This document shows, piece after piece, positions 1-11,683 of a stretch of DNA of 64,000 nt (the stretch's first letter is position 1; the number at the start of each line of letters is the position of its first letter). The stretch covers positions 3,844,001 to 3,908,000 of the forward strand of contig NZ_CP065997.1 of NCBI RefSeq assembly GCF_016127315.1, written 5' to 3'. The DNA comes from Achromobacter deleyi. Lineage in GTDB: Bacteria; Pseudomonadota; Gammaproteobacteria; Burkholderiales; Burkholderiaceae_B. The translations under genes and the position numbers were made by a program. The notes below the pieces were generated by a model, which was not told where the DNA came from, ran no database searches, and saw only the letters and a program-made list of their open reading frames with translations.

Positions 1-2532
<2,532 letters not shown>

Positions 2533-2554
2533 GGTGGCAGGCTCCCTGGCGGCG

Positions 2555-5500
2555 TCAACCATGACGCGACAGCCGCCAGATGCGGTAGGGTTGATCGGGG
2601 GACAGCGCCACCTCGCGGGCGCCGCCTTGCCAGGATTCGCGCTGGCCGCCCAGCAGGTCTTCGGCCACCAGTTCGGCCGACCACGGCGGGCGGAACAGCG
2701 CGTAGGGCGGCTCGACGCGGGCGGTCTGGGGGTGGAAAGGGTCCAGGCTGATGGCCGCCAGGATCACGTTGCCCTGGCCGGGCGTGGTCTTGGCGAAGGC
2801 GATGACGCGGTCGTTGCCGCTGGCGGCCAGCGTCAGGCCGCGGTGGCTTTGCAAGGCGGGATTGGCGCGGCGCAACTGGTTCAGGCGCGCGATCTCGGCG
2901 CGGATGTTGCCGGGCTGGCGCCAGTCGCGCTGGCGCAGCTCGTACTTTTCGGAATCCAGGTATTCCTCCTTGCCCGGCACCGGCGCGGCCTCGCACAGCT
3001 CGAAGCCGCTGTAGACGCCCCACAAGCCCGACCCCAGCGCGGCCAGCGCCGCGCGGATGAGAAAGCCGGGGCGTCCGGAGGTCTGCAGGAACACCGGGTT
3101 GATGTCGGGCGTGTTGACGAAAAAATGCGGCCGGAAGAAATCCGCCGCCGGCGGCTGCGAGAGTTCCCGCAGGTAGTCCTCCAGCTCGGCCTTGTCGTTG
3201 CGCCAGGTGAAGTAGGTGTATGACTGCGTGAAACCCACTTTCGCCAGCCGGTACATCATCTTTGGACGGGTGAAGGCCTCGGACAGGAACAGCACGTCGG
3301 GATGGCGCGCATGGACCTCGGCGATCAGCCACTGCCAGAACGGCAGCGGCTTGGTATGGGGATTGTCGACGCGGAAGGTGCGCACGCCCTGTTCCGCCCA
3401 GAACAGCACGATATCGCGCAGCGCGCGCCACAGGCCGAGCTTGCGGGCGCGCTTGGGGGCGGGGCCGTAGAACGCCACGTTGACGATGTCCTGGTACTTC
3501 TTCGGCGGGTTCTCGGCGTAGCGCAGCGACCCGTCGGGCCGCCACGAGAACCAGTCCGGGTGCCGCGCCAGCCACGGATGGTCGGGCGAGCACTGGATGG
3601 CGAAGTCCAGGGCCATCTCCAGGCCATGGCCGCGCGCGGCGCGGACCAGCCGCAGAAAGTCCTCCAGCGTGCCCAGGCGCGGTTCGATGGCGTCATGGCC
3701 GCCAGCCGCCGACCCGATCGCATACGGGCTGCCGACGTCATCCGGCGCGGCCCGCAGGCTGTTGTTGCGACCCTTGCGGTTGGCCTGGCCGATGGGGTGG
3801 ATCGGCGGCAGGTAGAGCACGTCGAAGCCCATTTCGCGGATGTCGGGCAGGCGCTGGATCACATCGTCGAAGGTGCCATGGCGGCCGGGCTCGGCGGCCT
3901 GCGAGCGGGGAAACAGCTCGTACCAGGCGGCGTGGACCGCGCGCGCCCGGTCGACCCAGACGGGGCAGGGCGCGGACAGCGATTCGAATGGCCGGCTGTC
4001 CAGGCTGCGCATGGCCTGCGCCAGCGCCGGGCTGAGCAGCATCTCGATCTGGTCGGCCTCGGGCTCTTCGCCTTCGCGCCGGGCGCCGCAGATCTTGAGG
4101 GCGCGCTTGACCAGTCCGGCGCCGGGACCGGATGCGCCGCCCAGGCTGGCGCGCTGGTCGGCCTCGCGCAGCCATTGCAGGCCTTCCTCGCGCTCGAGCC
4201 GCAGGCTGGCGCCGGCCTCGTGCTTGATTTCGAACTCGTGCTGGAACGTCGCCCAGACGTCATGCCAGGCGATGACCTGGAAGGTATGCGGGCCGATCCG
4301 ACTCGGGCGGAAGGCGGCGCGCCAGCGATCGTTGCCGCTGGGCTCCAGCGGCACGCTGCGCCAGCCGGCTTCGTCGTCGGCGCGCCAGCGCAGTTCGGCG
4401 GCCAGTCTGTCATGGCCGTCCATGAAAATGTCGGCCTCGACCTCTACCTGCTCGTGGACGCCGCATTTGACCGCAAAGGCCCCGCCGTCGACCGCGGGAG
4501 TGACCCGCTCGATCGCCACGCGGGCCTGGCCGCCTTCGCCGCGCGCGGCGAAGGCCGTGCGCGGCGCGGCGCGCACCGGCGACGCGGCGGAGAGGAGATA
4601 GCGGGCGCAGCCGGCCGGCGCCAGGATGTCGTCGGGGGGCGTCTGGTCCTGCGGCGAGAGGTCGCCTGGCGGTAGCAGGCCCGCCGCCAGGTCCCGGTCC
4701 AGGCGCGCGGTGGCCTTGTCGTCGGGGTTGAGCGCCAGCAGCACCGCGCCGTCGGCGGCCGCGTCGCGCGCCAGCAGCGTGGCGCCGCCGTCGCGGCCCA
4801 CCACGAGCCGAGGCGGGCCGGCCGTCGGCGTCTCCTGGAGCCAGGCGTTGATGTCGGCGGCGCCGCCGATGTCGTCGGCGAGCCAGCCGCGGCCGCTTAG
4901 CGCCGCGCTCCAGGCGCGCCGCGGGTCCGCGCCGGTCCGATGGGGCGCGGCCGGGTCCGCGCGGGGGCCGTCCAGCGCGCAGGTGGGCGCGATCACCGGC
5001 GCGATCGATTGCAGCCGGTCCCATTCCTCGGCCAGCCATGGCGTCCGGTAATCCCACCAGGGCAGCGAGGAAAACACGCCGTCGAAGGCCGCGTCGCGCA
5101 AGCCCGCCAGCATGGCGGGAGCCAGGCCCGGCGTCCAGGCCAGGCATTGCAGTTCGCGATTGGCCTCGCGCGATGGCGCGAACAGCGCGCGCCAGGCGTC
5201 CGGCCCGAGGACGGGCGGCACGTGCACCACATAGCCGCCCACGCCGCTGCGCGTCCAGCGCCGCAGCCGCGCGGCCCAGGCGGCGATGAAGCCGGCCGGC
5301 GGGCCTTCGCGCAATTGCCGGACGCCCCGTTCGCTGGCGGGCAGCCGCGGGTCGCGCGCGGGATCATCGACGGGATCGCGGTACCAGGCGTCGGGGGCCG
5401 TGTCGTCGTGGGCATCGCGGGCCACGCGTTGCAGTTCCAGGCGCAACAGCAGCGTCATGCCGTGTCCGGCGACGCTGCGGGCGTCGCGCGCCAGCCGGGC

Positions 5501-5740
5501 ATGCAGCGCTTCGGTGCCGCCGTCGGCGGTCGCGGCCTGGTCGGCATCGCGCGGCGCCAGCGTCAGCGCGCCGGCGGGACACAGCCAGGGAACGGGCACC
5601 AGCACGGCGTTGAAGCCCGCGCGGCGCGCGCTCGCCAGCAATGACTCGCGGGTGCCGTCGCCTGTTGCCGGCAAGCCGGCCCGCGCGTAGTAGATGCGGG
5701 GCAGGCTGGCGTTGGCCGGAGGCGCGTGCGGCGTGGCCAT
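2555..5740 (-). CDS. glgE: Alpha-1,4-glucan:maltose-1-phosphate maltosyltransferase with long N-terminal extension
   Basis: Transfers maltosyl units from maltose-1-phosphate onto alpha-1,4-glucan (GH13_3). At 1061 residues it is about 400 longer than the classical GlgE of about 660-700. The C-terminal two thirds hold the GlgE signature: FRVDNPHTKP with nucleophile D792, FLSEAFTRP with acid/base E821, and ENPPKKYQDI upstream. Residues about 15-330 look like an extra, probably inactive barrel related to GH13 (IYYARAGLPATGDGT near the start, no clear acid triad seen). A carbohydrate-binding-like beta region follows before the main barrel. It lies between glgA (9 bp upstream) and treS (22 bp downstream), which fits the trehalose-to-glucan route. 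The start ATG is at 5740. The family assignment is firm; the role of the extension is inferred only. Confidence 0.94.
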   Translation of the reverse strand: MATPHAPPANASLPRIYYARAGLPATGDGTRESLLASARRAGFNAVLVPVPWLCPAGALTLAPRDADQAATADGGTEALHARLARDARSVAGHGMTLLLRLELQRVARDAHDDTAPDAWYRDPVDDPARDPRLPASERGVRQLREGPPAGFIAAWAARLRRWTRSGVGGYVVHVPPVLGPDAWRALFAPSREANRELQCLAWTPGLAPAMLAGLRDAAFDGVFSSLPWWDYRTPWLAEEWDRLQSIAPVIAPTCALDGPRADPAAPHRTGADPRRAWSAALSGRGWLADDIGGAADINAWLQETPTAGPPRLVVGRDGGATLLARDAAADGAVLLALNPDDKATARLDRDLAAGLLPPGDLSPQDQTPPDDILAPAGCARYLLSAASPVRAAPRTAFAARGEGGQARVAIERVTPAVDGGAFAVKCGVHEQVEVEADIFMDGHDRLAAELRWRADDEAGWRSVPLEPSGNDRWRAAFRPSRIGPHTFQVIAWHDVWATFQHEFEIKHEAGASLRLEREEGLQWLREADQRASLGGASGPGAGLVKRALKICGARREGEEPEADQIEMLLSPALAQAMRSLDSRPFESLSAPCPVWVDRARAVHAAWYELFPRSQAAEPGRHGTFDDVIQRLPDIREMGFDVLYLPPIHPIGQANRKGRNNSLRAAPDDVGSPYAIGSAAGGHDAIEPRLGTLEDFLRLVRAARGHGLEMALDFAIQCSPDHPWLARHPDWFSWRPDGSLRYAENPPKKYQDIVNVAFYGPAPKRARKLGLWRALRDIVLFWAEQGVRTFRVDNPHTKPLPFWQWLIAEVHARHPDVLFLSEAFTRPKMMYRLAKVGFTQSYTYFTWRNDKAELEDYLRELSQPPAADFFRPHFFVNTPDINPVFLQTSGRPGFLIRAALAALGSGLWGVYSGFELCEAAPVPGKEEYLDSEKYELRQRDWRQPGNIRAEIARLNQLRRANPALQSHRGLTLAASGNDRVIAFAKTTPGQGNVILAAISLDPFHPQTARVEPPYALFRPPWSAELVAEDLLGGQRESWQGGAREVALSPDQPYRIWRLSRHG

Positions 5741-5749
5741 GGCGGCTCC

Positions 5750-7321
5750 CTACAGCGGCATGGGGGCCGCGAACGATGCGGCCTGGCGCGCGCGCCGCGG
5801 GGGCGCCGCGGCGCCGGCCGTGGCCGCTTGCGGGGCCGCGCTGGCCGTGGCCTGCGGGTGGCCGCTGAGTGAATCGAACAGCGCCAGGTATTGGGCCATT
5901 GCCGGCCGCCAGCTGAAGTCCGCGGTCATGGCGTTGCGCTGCATGGCGCGCCATACGGTCGCGTGGCCGCGCAACCGCACGGCGCGGGCGATGGCCGCGG
6001 TCATCTCGGCGGGCGCGCTGCCGTCGAACAACACGCCGGTGGCGCGGGTCATGGCGGTCAGGGGTTGTTGCGGACCCGGATCCGCGATCGTATCGGCCAT
6101 GCCGCCGACGCGCGAGCCGATCGGCAACGTGCCATAGCGCATGGCATAGAGCGGCGTCAGGCCGAACGGCTCGAAACGGCTGCCATGCAGCAGCACGTCG
6201 CCGCCCGCGTGCAGGCGGTGGGCGCCGGCCTCGTCATAGCCGATACGCACGGCGCAGCGCCGCGGATAGCGCTGGCCCAGGTCGCGCAGCGCGCCTTCCA
6301 GGTGCCGTTCGCCCTGGCCCAGCACCGCCACCTGCAACTGCGGATGCGCGTCCAGCGCCTGCGGCAGCGACTGCGCGGCCACGTCGGCCATTTTCTGGCC
6401 GGTGAGCCGGCTGCACATGATCAGCAGCACTGCCTCGGGATCCTCCCGCAGACCGTATTCGTGCTGCGCGGCGGCCTTGCACAGCCGCTTGTTGGCCAGG
6501 TCGGCCGGGCCGTAGCGCAACGGTCCCAGGTGCGGATCGCGCGTCGGATTCCACAATTGAGTGTCGATGCCGTTGGGAATGGCCAGCAGATCAGTCACGC
6601 GCTCGCGCAGGACGCCGTCGAGTCCGCAGCCGAACTCCGGGGTCAGGATTTCACGGGCGTAGCGCTGGCTGACGGTGGTGATGCGGTCGGCATAGCGGAT
6701 TCCGGCCTTCATGAAATTCAACTGGCCCCAGGCCTGTGCGCCATCCTCGCCGCAGAAGGGGGCGGCAATGCCGAGCGCGGGCGCATCCTCGATCGGCGCC
6801 TGGCCCTGGAAGGCGAGGTTGTGGATGGTCAGCACACTCTTGACGTCTTCCACCCGCGCGGCCCGCAGCAGCAGGGGGATCAGGGCGGCATGCCAGTCGT
6901 GGGCGTGCACCAAGTCGGGGCGCGTCAGCCCGGGCAGCCCCTGGGCGATGCGCACCGCCGCGTGCGACAGGGCCGCGTAGCGCAGGGCATTGTCGCCGTA
7001 GGGTTGGCCGCTGTCGTCGAGGTAGAGGCCACCGCGGTCATAGAGCGCGTCGTTCTCCAGCAGCAGGAACGACAGCCCCGACTGGGGACATTCCCCGGCC
7101 AGCAACTGGGCGTCGCCGCCCGGCAGGCCGGCCAGCCGGGCCACCGGCCGCAGCGTCCGCAGCCGGTGCGCGACGCCGCGATAGGCCGGCAGCAGCAGCG
7201 TCGGCCGGGTCTGCGCCTGGGCCAGCGCGCGGGCCATGCCGGTGATGGCGTCGCCCAGGCCCCCGGTCTTTGCCAGGGGGAATGCTTCTGCCGCCACGAT
7301 GAGGATACTTGTTGTCACCAT
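5750..7321 (-). CDS. glgA: Glycogen/alpha-glucan synthase
   Basis: GT5 glycosyltransferase that extends alpha-1,4-glucan from a nucleotide-glucose donor, or makes the maltose-1-phosphate precursor pool in GlgE-type metabolism; cytoplasmic. The N-terminus AEAFPLAKTGGLGDAI carries the KTGGLGD donor-binding motif. HAHDWHAAL and TIHNLAFQG follow, and the C-terminal Rossmann domain has SRFEPFGLTPLYAM and GSRVGGMADTI, all standard for GlgA. A longer in-frame start exists at 7372, but the ATG at 7321 is preceded by GGAG at 5-nt spacing and yields the usual N-terminus (523 residues). The final 35 residues or so are Ala/Arg-rich and poorly conserved in character. It is the first gene of glgA-glgE-treS. 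No glgC or glgB is present in the window. Confidence 0.93.
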   Translation of the reverse strand: MVTTSILIVAAEAFPLAKTGGLGDAITGMARALAQAQTRPTLLLPAYRGVAHRLRTLRPVARLAGLPGGDAQLLAGECPQSGLSFLLLENDALYDRGGLYLDDSGQPYGDNALRYAALSHAAVRIAQGLPGLTRPDLVHAHDWHAALIPLLLRAARVEDVKSVLTIHNLAFQGQAPIEDAPALGIAAPFCGEDGAQAWGQLNFMKAGIRYADRITTVSQRYAREILTPEFGCGLDGVLRERVTDLLAIPNGIDTQLWNPTRDPHLGPLRYGPADLANKRLCKAAAQHEYGLREDPEAVLLIMCSRLTGQKMADVAAQSLPQALDAHPQLQVAVLGQGERHLEGALRDLGQRYPRRCAVRIGYDEAGAHRLHAGGDVLLHGSRFEPFGLTPLYAMRYGTLPIGSRVGGMADTIADPGPQQPLTAMTRATGVLFDGSAPAEMTAAIARAVRLRGHATVWRAMQRNAMTADFSWRPAMAQYLALFDSLSGHPQATASAAPQAATAGAAAPPRRARQAASFAAPMPL

Positions 7322-7467
7322 GCTCGCTCCGGAGTCGGCGGACGGTCCCGGGAACCGGGGCCCTATCCGCAAGACTTACCGCTACGCAAGCGGCATGCCC
7401 GGCGGCGCCACGGAGGAGGGCCGCGAAAGGCGGCCGTGCGCGCGTCGTTGTTGCCGCCTGTTTGTAA

Positions 7468-8463
7468 TCATGGGCCGGGCTGCCGGTTGGTATCCGGCAG
7501 CCGCTGGCGCCCGCGCCAGCCAAGGCGCGCCTCGACCGCGGCGAACGCCAGCAACGCCAGGCACAGCGGCGCCAGCGCATACAGCGCGCGGTAGCTCAGC
7601 GCCGCGCCTAGCACTTCCGCCGCCGGCAGGCGTGATGACAGCGCCGCCACGAAGATCGCCTCGGTGGTGCCGAGCCCGCCGGGCACGCGGGTGACCACCG
7701 CCGCGAAGCTGGTGCACAGCAGAATCCCCAGCACCACGGGATAGCTGACCTTGGCCTGCAGCAGCAGGTACATGATGGCGCCCATCAGCAGCCACGACAG
7801 CGCCGCCGTCACGCTTTGCAGGACCGCCATGCGCCCGCCGGGCAGGCTCACCCGCTGGCCCATCCAGACCGCCGTCCGGCGCCTGGCGCGGGCGCAGATC
7901 CAGACATACAGGGCGGCCGCCGCCAGCAGCCCCAGGCCCAGCAGGCGCAGCATGCCGCCGCCGATCTCCCAGCCGGCCGGCACCACGATCGCGCCGCTGG
8001 CGAACACCACGCCCGCCACCCAGCCATATCCGATCCAGTTGGACACCGCCGAAAACACCGCCACGCGGGTAGCGGTAGCCTTGCGGCAACCCAGCCGGGC
8101 ATACAGGCGCAGCCGCGCGCCCAGGCCGCCCAGCAGCACGCCCAGGTTCAGGTTCAACGCATAGCTCAGCATGGCCACGCCCAGCACCTTGGGCCAGGGC
8201 AGGGTGTGGCCGGTATAGCGCCGGCCCAGCAAGTCCAGGGCGGCATACGCCAAGTAGGCGGGTGGCACCAGGACCGCCGCCAGCAGCAGCGTCTGGCGGG
8301 GGATGCGGCGCACGGCCTGCCACACGCCGGGCCAGTCGACCGAGCTGCCGAAGTAGACAAGCAGGCCGACCGCCAGCGTCAGCACGGCCCAGGGCAGGAT
8401 CCGCTTGATGCGCGGCCAGCGGTGGCGGGCCACGCGCGCCAGGTGCGAGCGGTACAGGCTCAT
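7468..8463 (-). CDS. ybhN: YbhN/UPF0104-type integral membrane protein
   Basis: Polytopic inner-membrane protein of the lysylphosphatidylglycerol synthetase transmembrane-region superfamily (UPF0104), 331 residues. Hydrophobic segments include WAVLTLAVGLLVYF near the N-terminus, LLLAAVLVPPAYLAYAAL, and a C-terminal block around ALYALAPLCLALLAF. The family signature RVPGGLGTTEAIF occurs near residue 265. The ATG at 8463 overlaps the clsB stop as ATGA, so it is translationally coupled; longer upstream frames (to 8586 or 8635) run through clsB and are not real starts. In E. coli ybhN is likewise the last gene of ybhP-clsB-ybhN. The biochemical function of YbhN is not settled; a role in phospholipid handling is inferred from linkage. 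Confidence 0.88.
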   Translation of the reverse strand: MSLYRSHLARVARHRWPRIKRILPWAVLTLAVGLLVYFGSSVDWPGVWQAVRRIPRQTLLLAAVLVPPAYLAYAALDLLGRRYTGHTLPWPKVLGVAMLSYALNLNLGVLLGGLGARLRLYARLGCRKATATRVAVFSAVSNWIGYGWVAGVVFASGAIVVPAGWEIGGGMLRLLGLGLLAAAALYVWICARARRRTAVWMGQRVSLPGGRMAVLQSVTAALSWLLMGAIMYLLLQAKVSYPVVLGILLCTSFAAVVTRVPGGLGTTEAIFVAALSSRLPAAEVLGAALSYRALYALAPLCLALLAFAAVEARLGWRGRQRLPDTNRQPGP

Positions 8464-9662
8464 GGCGCCTCGCTCTCGTGCTGGCCGTTGCCGTCCACGG
8501 TATGCAGGCGCGGCTTGTGCGCGGGCAGCGCGCCGGCCCAGGCCGGAAAGCGGCGCAGGAAGTGAAACACCACCACGCCGACCCACAGCCGGCGCAGGCG
8601 TCGCCGCGAACCCGGCCGCATGCGCACGGGCGCACAGTCGTGCGCGATGAGGCGTTCCAGGCTGGCGCGCAGGGCGGCGTTCAGGGCGCTGTCGCGCGCC
8701 ACCACGTTGGCTTCCAGGTTCAGCGCCAGGCTGAGCGGATCCAGGTTGCTGGAACCCACGGTGGACCAGTCGTCGTCGACGCAGGCGACCTTGGCGTGCA
8801 GCGGGCGCCGGCGGTATTCGAAGATCTCGACGCCGGCATCGATCAGGTAGTCATAGAGCATGCTGGCGGCCAGTTGCGCCACCAGCATGTCGGGCTCGCC
8901 TTGTAGCAGCAGCCGCACGCGCACGCCGCGGCGGGCGGCGTTGGCCAGGTCGCGCAGCAGGCGGTAGCCGGGAAAGAAGTAGGCGTTGGCGATCAGCACG
9001 TCGTGGCGCGCGGCGCGCAGGCCGGCACGGTAATAGCGTTCGATGTCGGTGGCGTGGCCGTGGTTGTCGCGCACCACCAGGCGGCCGCCGCCATCGCCCG
9101 CCGGCATCGCTTCCAGGCGCGCGGCCCGGCGCCGCCGTGGCGGGCGCGCGCCGAGGGCGGCGCGCGCGTGGTCCGCGATATCGGCGGCCAGGGGGCCGTC
9201 GACCCGCACCGCATAGTCCTGCTTGGCTTCGGGGCCGTAGTCCGGCAGGTGATCGGCCGAGAAGTTCATGCCGCCCACGAAGGCGCAGGCGCCGTCCACC
9301 GCCACGACCTTGCGATGCATGCGGCGGAACAGATTGGTGCGCACCCCCAGCAGCCGCGGACGCGGATCGAACAGGTGCACGCGCACGCCGGCGTCGGTCA
9401 GCGGCGCCAGGAATTCCTCGGACAGCAGGTCCGAGCCGTAGCCGTCCGCCAGCAGGTCGACGCTGACGCCGCGGCGCGCGGCGGCGACCAGGGTCTGCCG
9501 CAGGTCGCGGCCGACCTTGTCGTCGAACAGGATGAAGGTCTCGATCAGGACCTCGTGGACGGCGGCGTCCACGGCGGCGCGCACGGCGGGAAAATAAGCC
9601 TCGCCATTCTCCAGCAGCGTGTAGCGGTTGCCGCTGCGCCAACCGTCCGGGGGCAGCGTCAT
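8460..9662 (-). CDS. clsB: Cardiolipin synthase B, phospholipase D superfamily
   Basis: Makes cardiolipin from phosphatidylglycerol plus a second phospholipid at the inner membrane. It has 400 residues with two HKD motifs of the phospholipase D superfamily: MHRKVVAVDGACAFVGGMN (first) and LHAKVACVDDDWSTVGSSN (second). The N-terminus WRSGNRYTLLENGEAYFPA matches ClsB proteins. A hydrophobic patch, VGVVVFHFLRRF, near the C-terminus fits membrane association. The start ATG at 9662 overlaps the stop of the upstream ybhP-like gene (ATGA), and its own stop overlaps ybhN, so all three are coupled. The 176 extra codons upstream in the same frame are an Arg/Ala-rich shadow over ybhP. Confidence 0.93.
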   Translation of the reverse strand: MTLPPDGWRSGNRYTLLENGEAYFPAVRAAVDAAVHEVLIETFILFDDKVGRDLRQTLVAAARRGVSVDLLADGYGSDLLSEEFLAPLTDAGVRVHLFDPRPRLLGVRTNLFRRMHRKVVAVDGACAFVGGMNFSADHLPDYGPEAKQDYAVRVDGPLAADIADHARAALGARPPRRRRAARLEAMPAGDGGGRLVVRDNHGHATDIERYYRAGLRAARHDVLIANAYFFPGYRLLRDLANAARRGVRVRLLLQGEPDMLVAQLAASMLYDYLIDAGVEIFEYRRRPLHAKVACVDDDWSTVGSSNLDPLSLALNLEANVVARDSALNAALRASLERLIAHDCAPVRMRPGSRRRLRRLWVGVVVFHFLRRFPAWAGALPAHKPRLHTVDGNGQHESEAP

Positions 9663-10420
9663 AGCGCCACTTCCGCGGCGATCGGCACATGGTCGGACAG
9701 GCCCGCCCAGACCCGCGAGGCCAGCGGCACGGGCCGCCAGTCGCGCACATTGCGCACGTAGATGCGATCGAGCCGCAGCACCGGCCAGCGCGCCGGAAAG
9801 GTGCGGGCGGGCCGGCCCAGCCGCGATGTGAAGACTTCCCGCACCTGGCAGTCGCGCAGCAGGCCGTCGGCCTCCTGCCGCCAGTCGTTGAAATCGCCGG
9901 CGATGAGCAGCGGCGCGCCGGCCGGCACGTCGCGCGCCACCAGGCGGCACAGGCTGGCGATCTGCCTGGCGCGATGGCGGGCGCGCAATCCCAGGTGGAC
10001 GCAGATCGCGTGGACGGCGCCGGCGGTTCCCGGCAACGCGAGCACGCAATGCAGCAGTCCGCGGCTTTCGTGCCCGCCGACGCTGACGTCGTGGTTCTCG
10101 AAGCGCGTGATCGGGTAGCGCGACAGCACGGCGTTGCCGTGATGGCCCGCCGGGTAGACGGCATTGCGGCCATAGGCGAAATCGCGCCACAGCGTATCGG
10201 CCAGGAACTCGTATTGCGACGCCGCCGGCCAGCGGGGCGCGGCCCGCGCAGCCATGGCCTGGTGTTCGCCCACCACTTCCTGCAGGAACACCAGGTCCGG
10301 GGCGGCCATGCGCAGGGCGTCGCGCAGCTCGTGCAGCATGAAGCGGCGGTTGAAACTGGTGTAGCCCTTGTGGATGTTGACGGTCAGGACCGTCAGGGGG
10401 GCGAGGGGCTCGGCGGGCAA
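9659..10420 (-). CDS. ybhP: YbhP-like endonuclease/exonuclease/phosphatase family protein
   Basis: Member of the EEP metal-dependent phosphodiesterase fold. Motifs: LTVNIHKG at the N-terminus, DLVFLQEV with the metal-binding Glu, IAGDFNDWR (D/N pair), and the terminal SDHVPIAAEV with the catalytic Asp-His. The frame opens at 10459 with TTG, but a TTG at 10420 has GGAGA six bases upstream and gives 253 residues, the size I recall for E. coli YbhP. The start codon is therefore uncertain but non-ATG in either case. It is the first gene of the coupled ybhP-clsB-ybhN set. The substrate is unknown; linkage suggests lipid headgroup or phosphodiester processing, which is inference. Confidence 0.87.
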   Translation of the reverse strand: MPAEPLAPLTVLTVNIHKGYTSFNRRFMLHELRDALRMAAPDLVFLQEVVGEHQAMAARAAPRWPAASQYEFLADTLWRDFAYGRNAVYPAGHHGNAVLSRYPITRFENHDVSVGGHESRGLLHCVLALPGTAGAVHAICVHLGLRARHRARQIASLCRLVARDVPAGAPLLIAGDFNDWRQEADGLLRDCQVREVFTSRLGRPARTFPARWPVLRLDRIYVRNVRDWRPVPLASRVWAGLSDHVPIAAEVAL

Positions 10421-10483
10421 GGGGCTCTCCGGGTAGCGGGAATCTTTGCCCGCCAGCAAGTCCCGTGCCCGGCGCGCCTCGTT

Positions 10484-11569
10484 CTACAAGCCCAGGCCCA
10501 GCAGCATCAGGAAGGCGCCGAACAGCACGAAATGCGTCATGCCCTCGATCGCGTTGGTCTGGCCGTCGTTCAGATTGATCGCGGCCACCAGCAGCGTCAC
10601 CAGCATCATCAGGGTCTGCAGCGGCGTCATGGCGATGTCGAAGCGCTGGCCCGAGACCAGCGCCAACGCTTCCATGGCGGGCACCGTCAGAATGACGGTC
10701 GAGAGCGACGCGCCCAGGGCGATATTGACCACCGATTGCATGCGGTTGGCCAGCGCTGCGCGCAGGGCGGTCAGCATTTCCGGGGCGGCCGAGATGGTGG
10801 CCACGATCAGCGCCACCAGGCCCGCGGGCACCTCGATCCCGGCCAGGCTGCGATTCAACGAATGCGACATCAGTTCGGCCAGCGCGCCCACCGCGACGAT
10901 GCCGGCCGCCATGACGAGGATCGACTGGCGCCGGCTCGGGTAGCCGGAGGCCGGCGACGGTTGGCGGGTCTTCTTGTCCGGGTAGCTGTAGCTGAAGAAA
11001 TAGCTGTGCGGGCCCGTCTGCATGCGCAGGAAGACGCCGTACAGCAGCAGCATCGCCACGATGGTGAAGCCGCTGTAGGCGCGCCAGCGCTCCTGGGGAA
11101 CGAACTCGGGGATGATCATCGACACCGTCACGGCGGTCAGGATCATGACACTGTAGGTGCGCGCGGAATCATCGTTGTAGGCCTGCTCGCCGTGCTTGAA
11201 GCCGCCGATCAGGGCGGCCACGCCGAGGATGCCGTTGATGTCCAGCATGACCGCCGAGTAGATGCTGTCGCGCACCAGGGTGGGCGAGCCCGCCTTGGAC
11301 GAGACGATGGCCAGCACGATCACTTCCACCAGCACGGCGGACAGCGTCAGGATCATGCTGCCGTAGGGATCGCCCAGCTTGCGCGCGATGCGTTCGGCGT
11401 GGCGCGCCACGCTCAGCGACGCGGCCAGGATGGCCACCACCAGCAGCGCCGTCTCGATCAGGCCGGCGGTCCGTCCGTAGTCGGCCAGGCGGGCGTCGGC
11501 CGCGTACCCCGCCATCGCGAGGGCGCAGGCCAGCAGCAGGTACTTCTCGGACTGCAGAATGGATTTCAT
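10484..11569 (-). CDS. chaA: ChaA-type calcium/cation:proton antiporter
   Basis: Inner-membrane exchanger of the CaCA family, 361 residues and similar in length to E. coli ChaA (366). About 10-11 hydrophobic segments are visible. The two alpha repeats carry acidic motifs: ILTLSAVLVEVIVLAI in the first half and VALIVATISAAPEMLTALRA in the second. These resemble the ion-binding segments of ChaA. A hydrophilic loop, SYPDKKTRQPSPASGYPS, joins the two halves. The likely role is Ca2+/H+ or Na+(K+)/H+ exchange. The start at 11569 has no clear Shine-Dalgarno; a perfect 12-bp inverted repeat lies 15 bp upstream (11584-11614). The gene is divergent from the iron-permease-like gene. Confidence 0.9.
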   Translation of the reverse strand: MKSILQSEKYLLLACALAMAGYAADARLADYGRTAGLIETALLVVAILAASLSVARHAERIARKLGDPYGSMILTLSAVLVEVIVLAIVSSKAGSPTLVRDSIYSAVMLDINGILGVAALIGGFKHGEQAYNDDSARTYSVMILTAVTVSMIIPEFVPQERWRAYSGFTIVAMLLLYGVFLRMQTGPHSYFFSYSYPDKKTRQPSPASGYPSRRQSILVMAAGIVAVGALAELMSHSLNRSLAGIEVPAGLVALIVATISAAPEMLTALRAALANRMQSVVNIALGASLSTVILTVPAMEALALVSGQRFDIAMTPLQTLMMLVTLLVAAINLNDGQTNAIEGMTHFVLFGAFLMLLGLGL

Positions 11570-11583
11570 CGGGATTCGGCGGA

Positions 11584-11614
11584 CCGCAACAGTGCGAGGC
11601 TAGCACTGTTGCGG
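11584..11614. promoter_or_regulatory. Perfect 12-bp inverted repeat in chaA leader
   Basis: CCGCAACAGTGC, a 7-nt spacer, then GCACTGTTGCGG. It lies 15 bp upstream of the chaA ATG and about 70 bp upstream of the divergent iron-permease-like gene. It could be a repressor operator or a strong leader hairpin sequestering the chaA start region. No T-tract follows on either strand, so a simple terminator is less likely. Confidence 0.55.
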
Positions 11615-11683
11615 CCCGGGCGGGAGGAGGGACAGGCACGAGGCTTGCTGAAAGGCAGGCCCCGCCGCACCGGATGGAACCCC

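Noticed and set aside
9689..11683. Long upstream extension of the iron-permease-like frame
   Set aside because: It runs antisense through ybhP and chaA with shadow composition; the gene starts at 11684.
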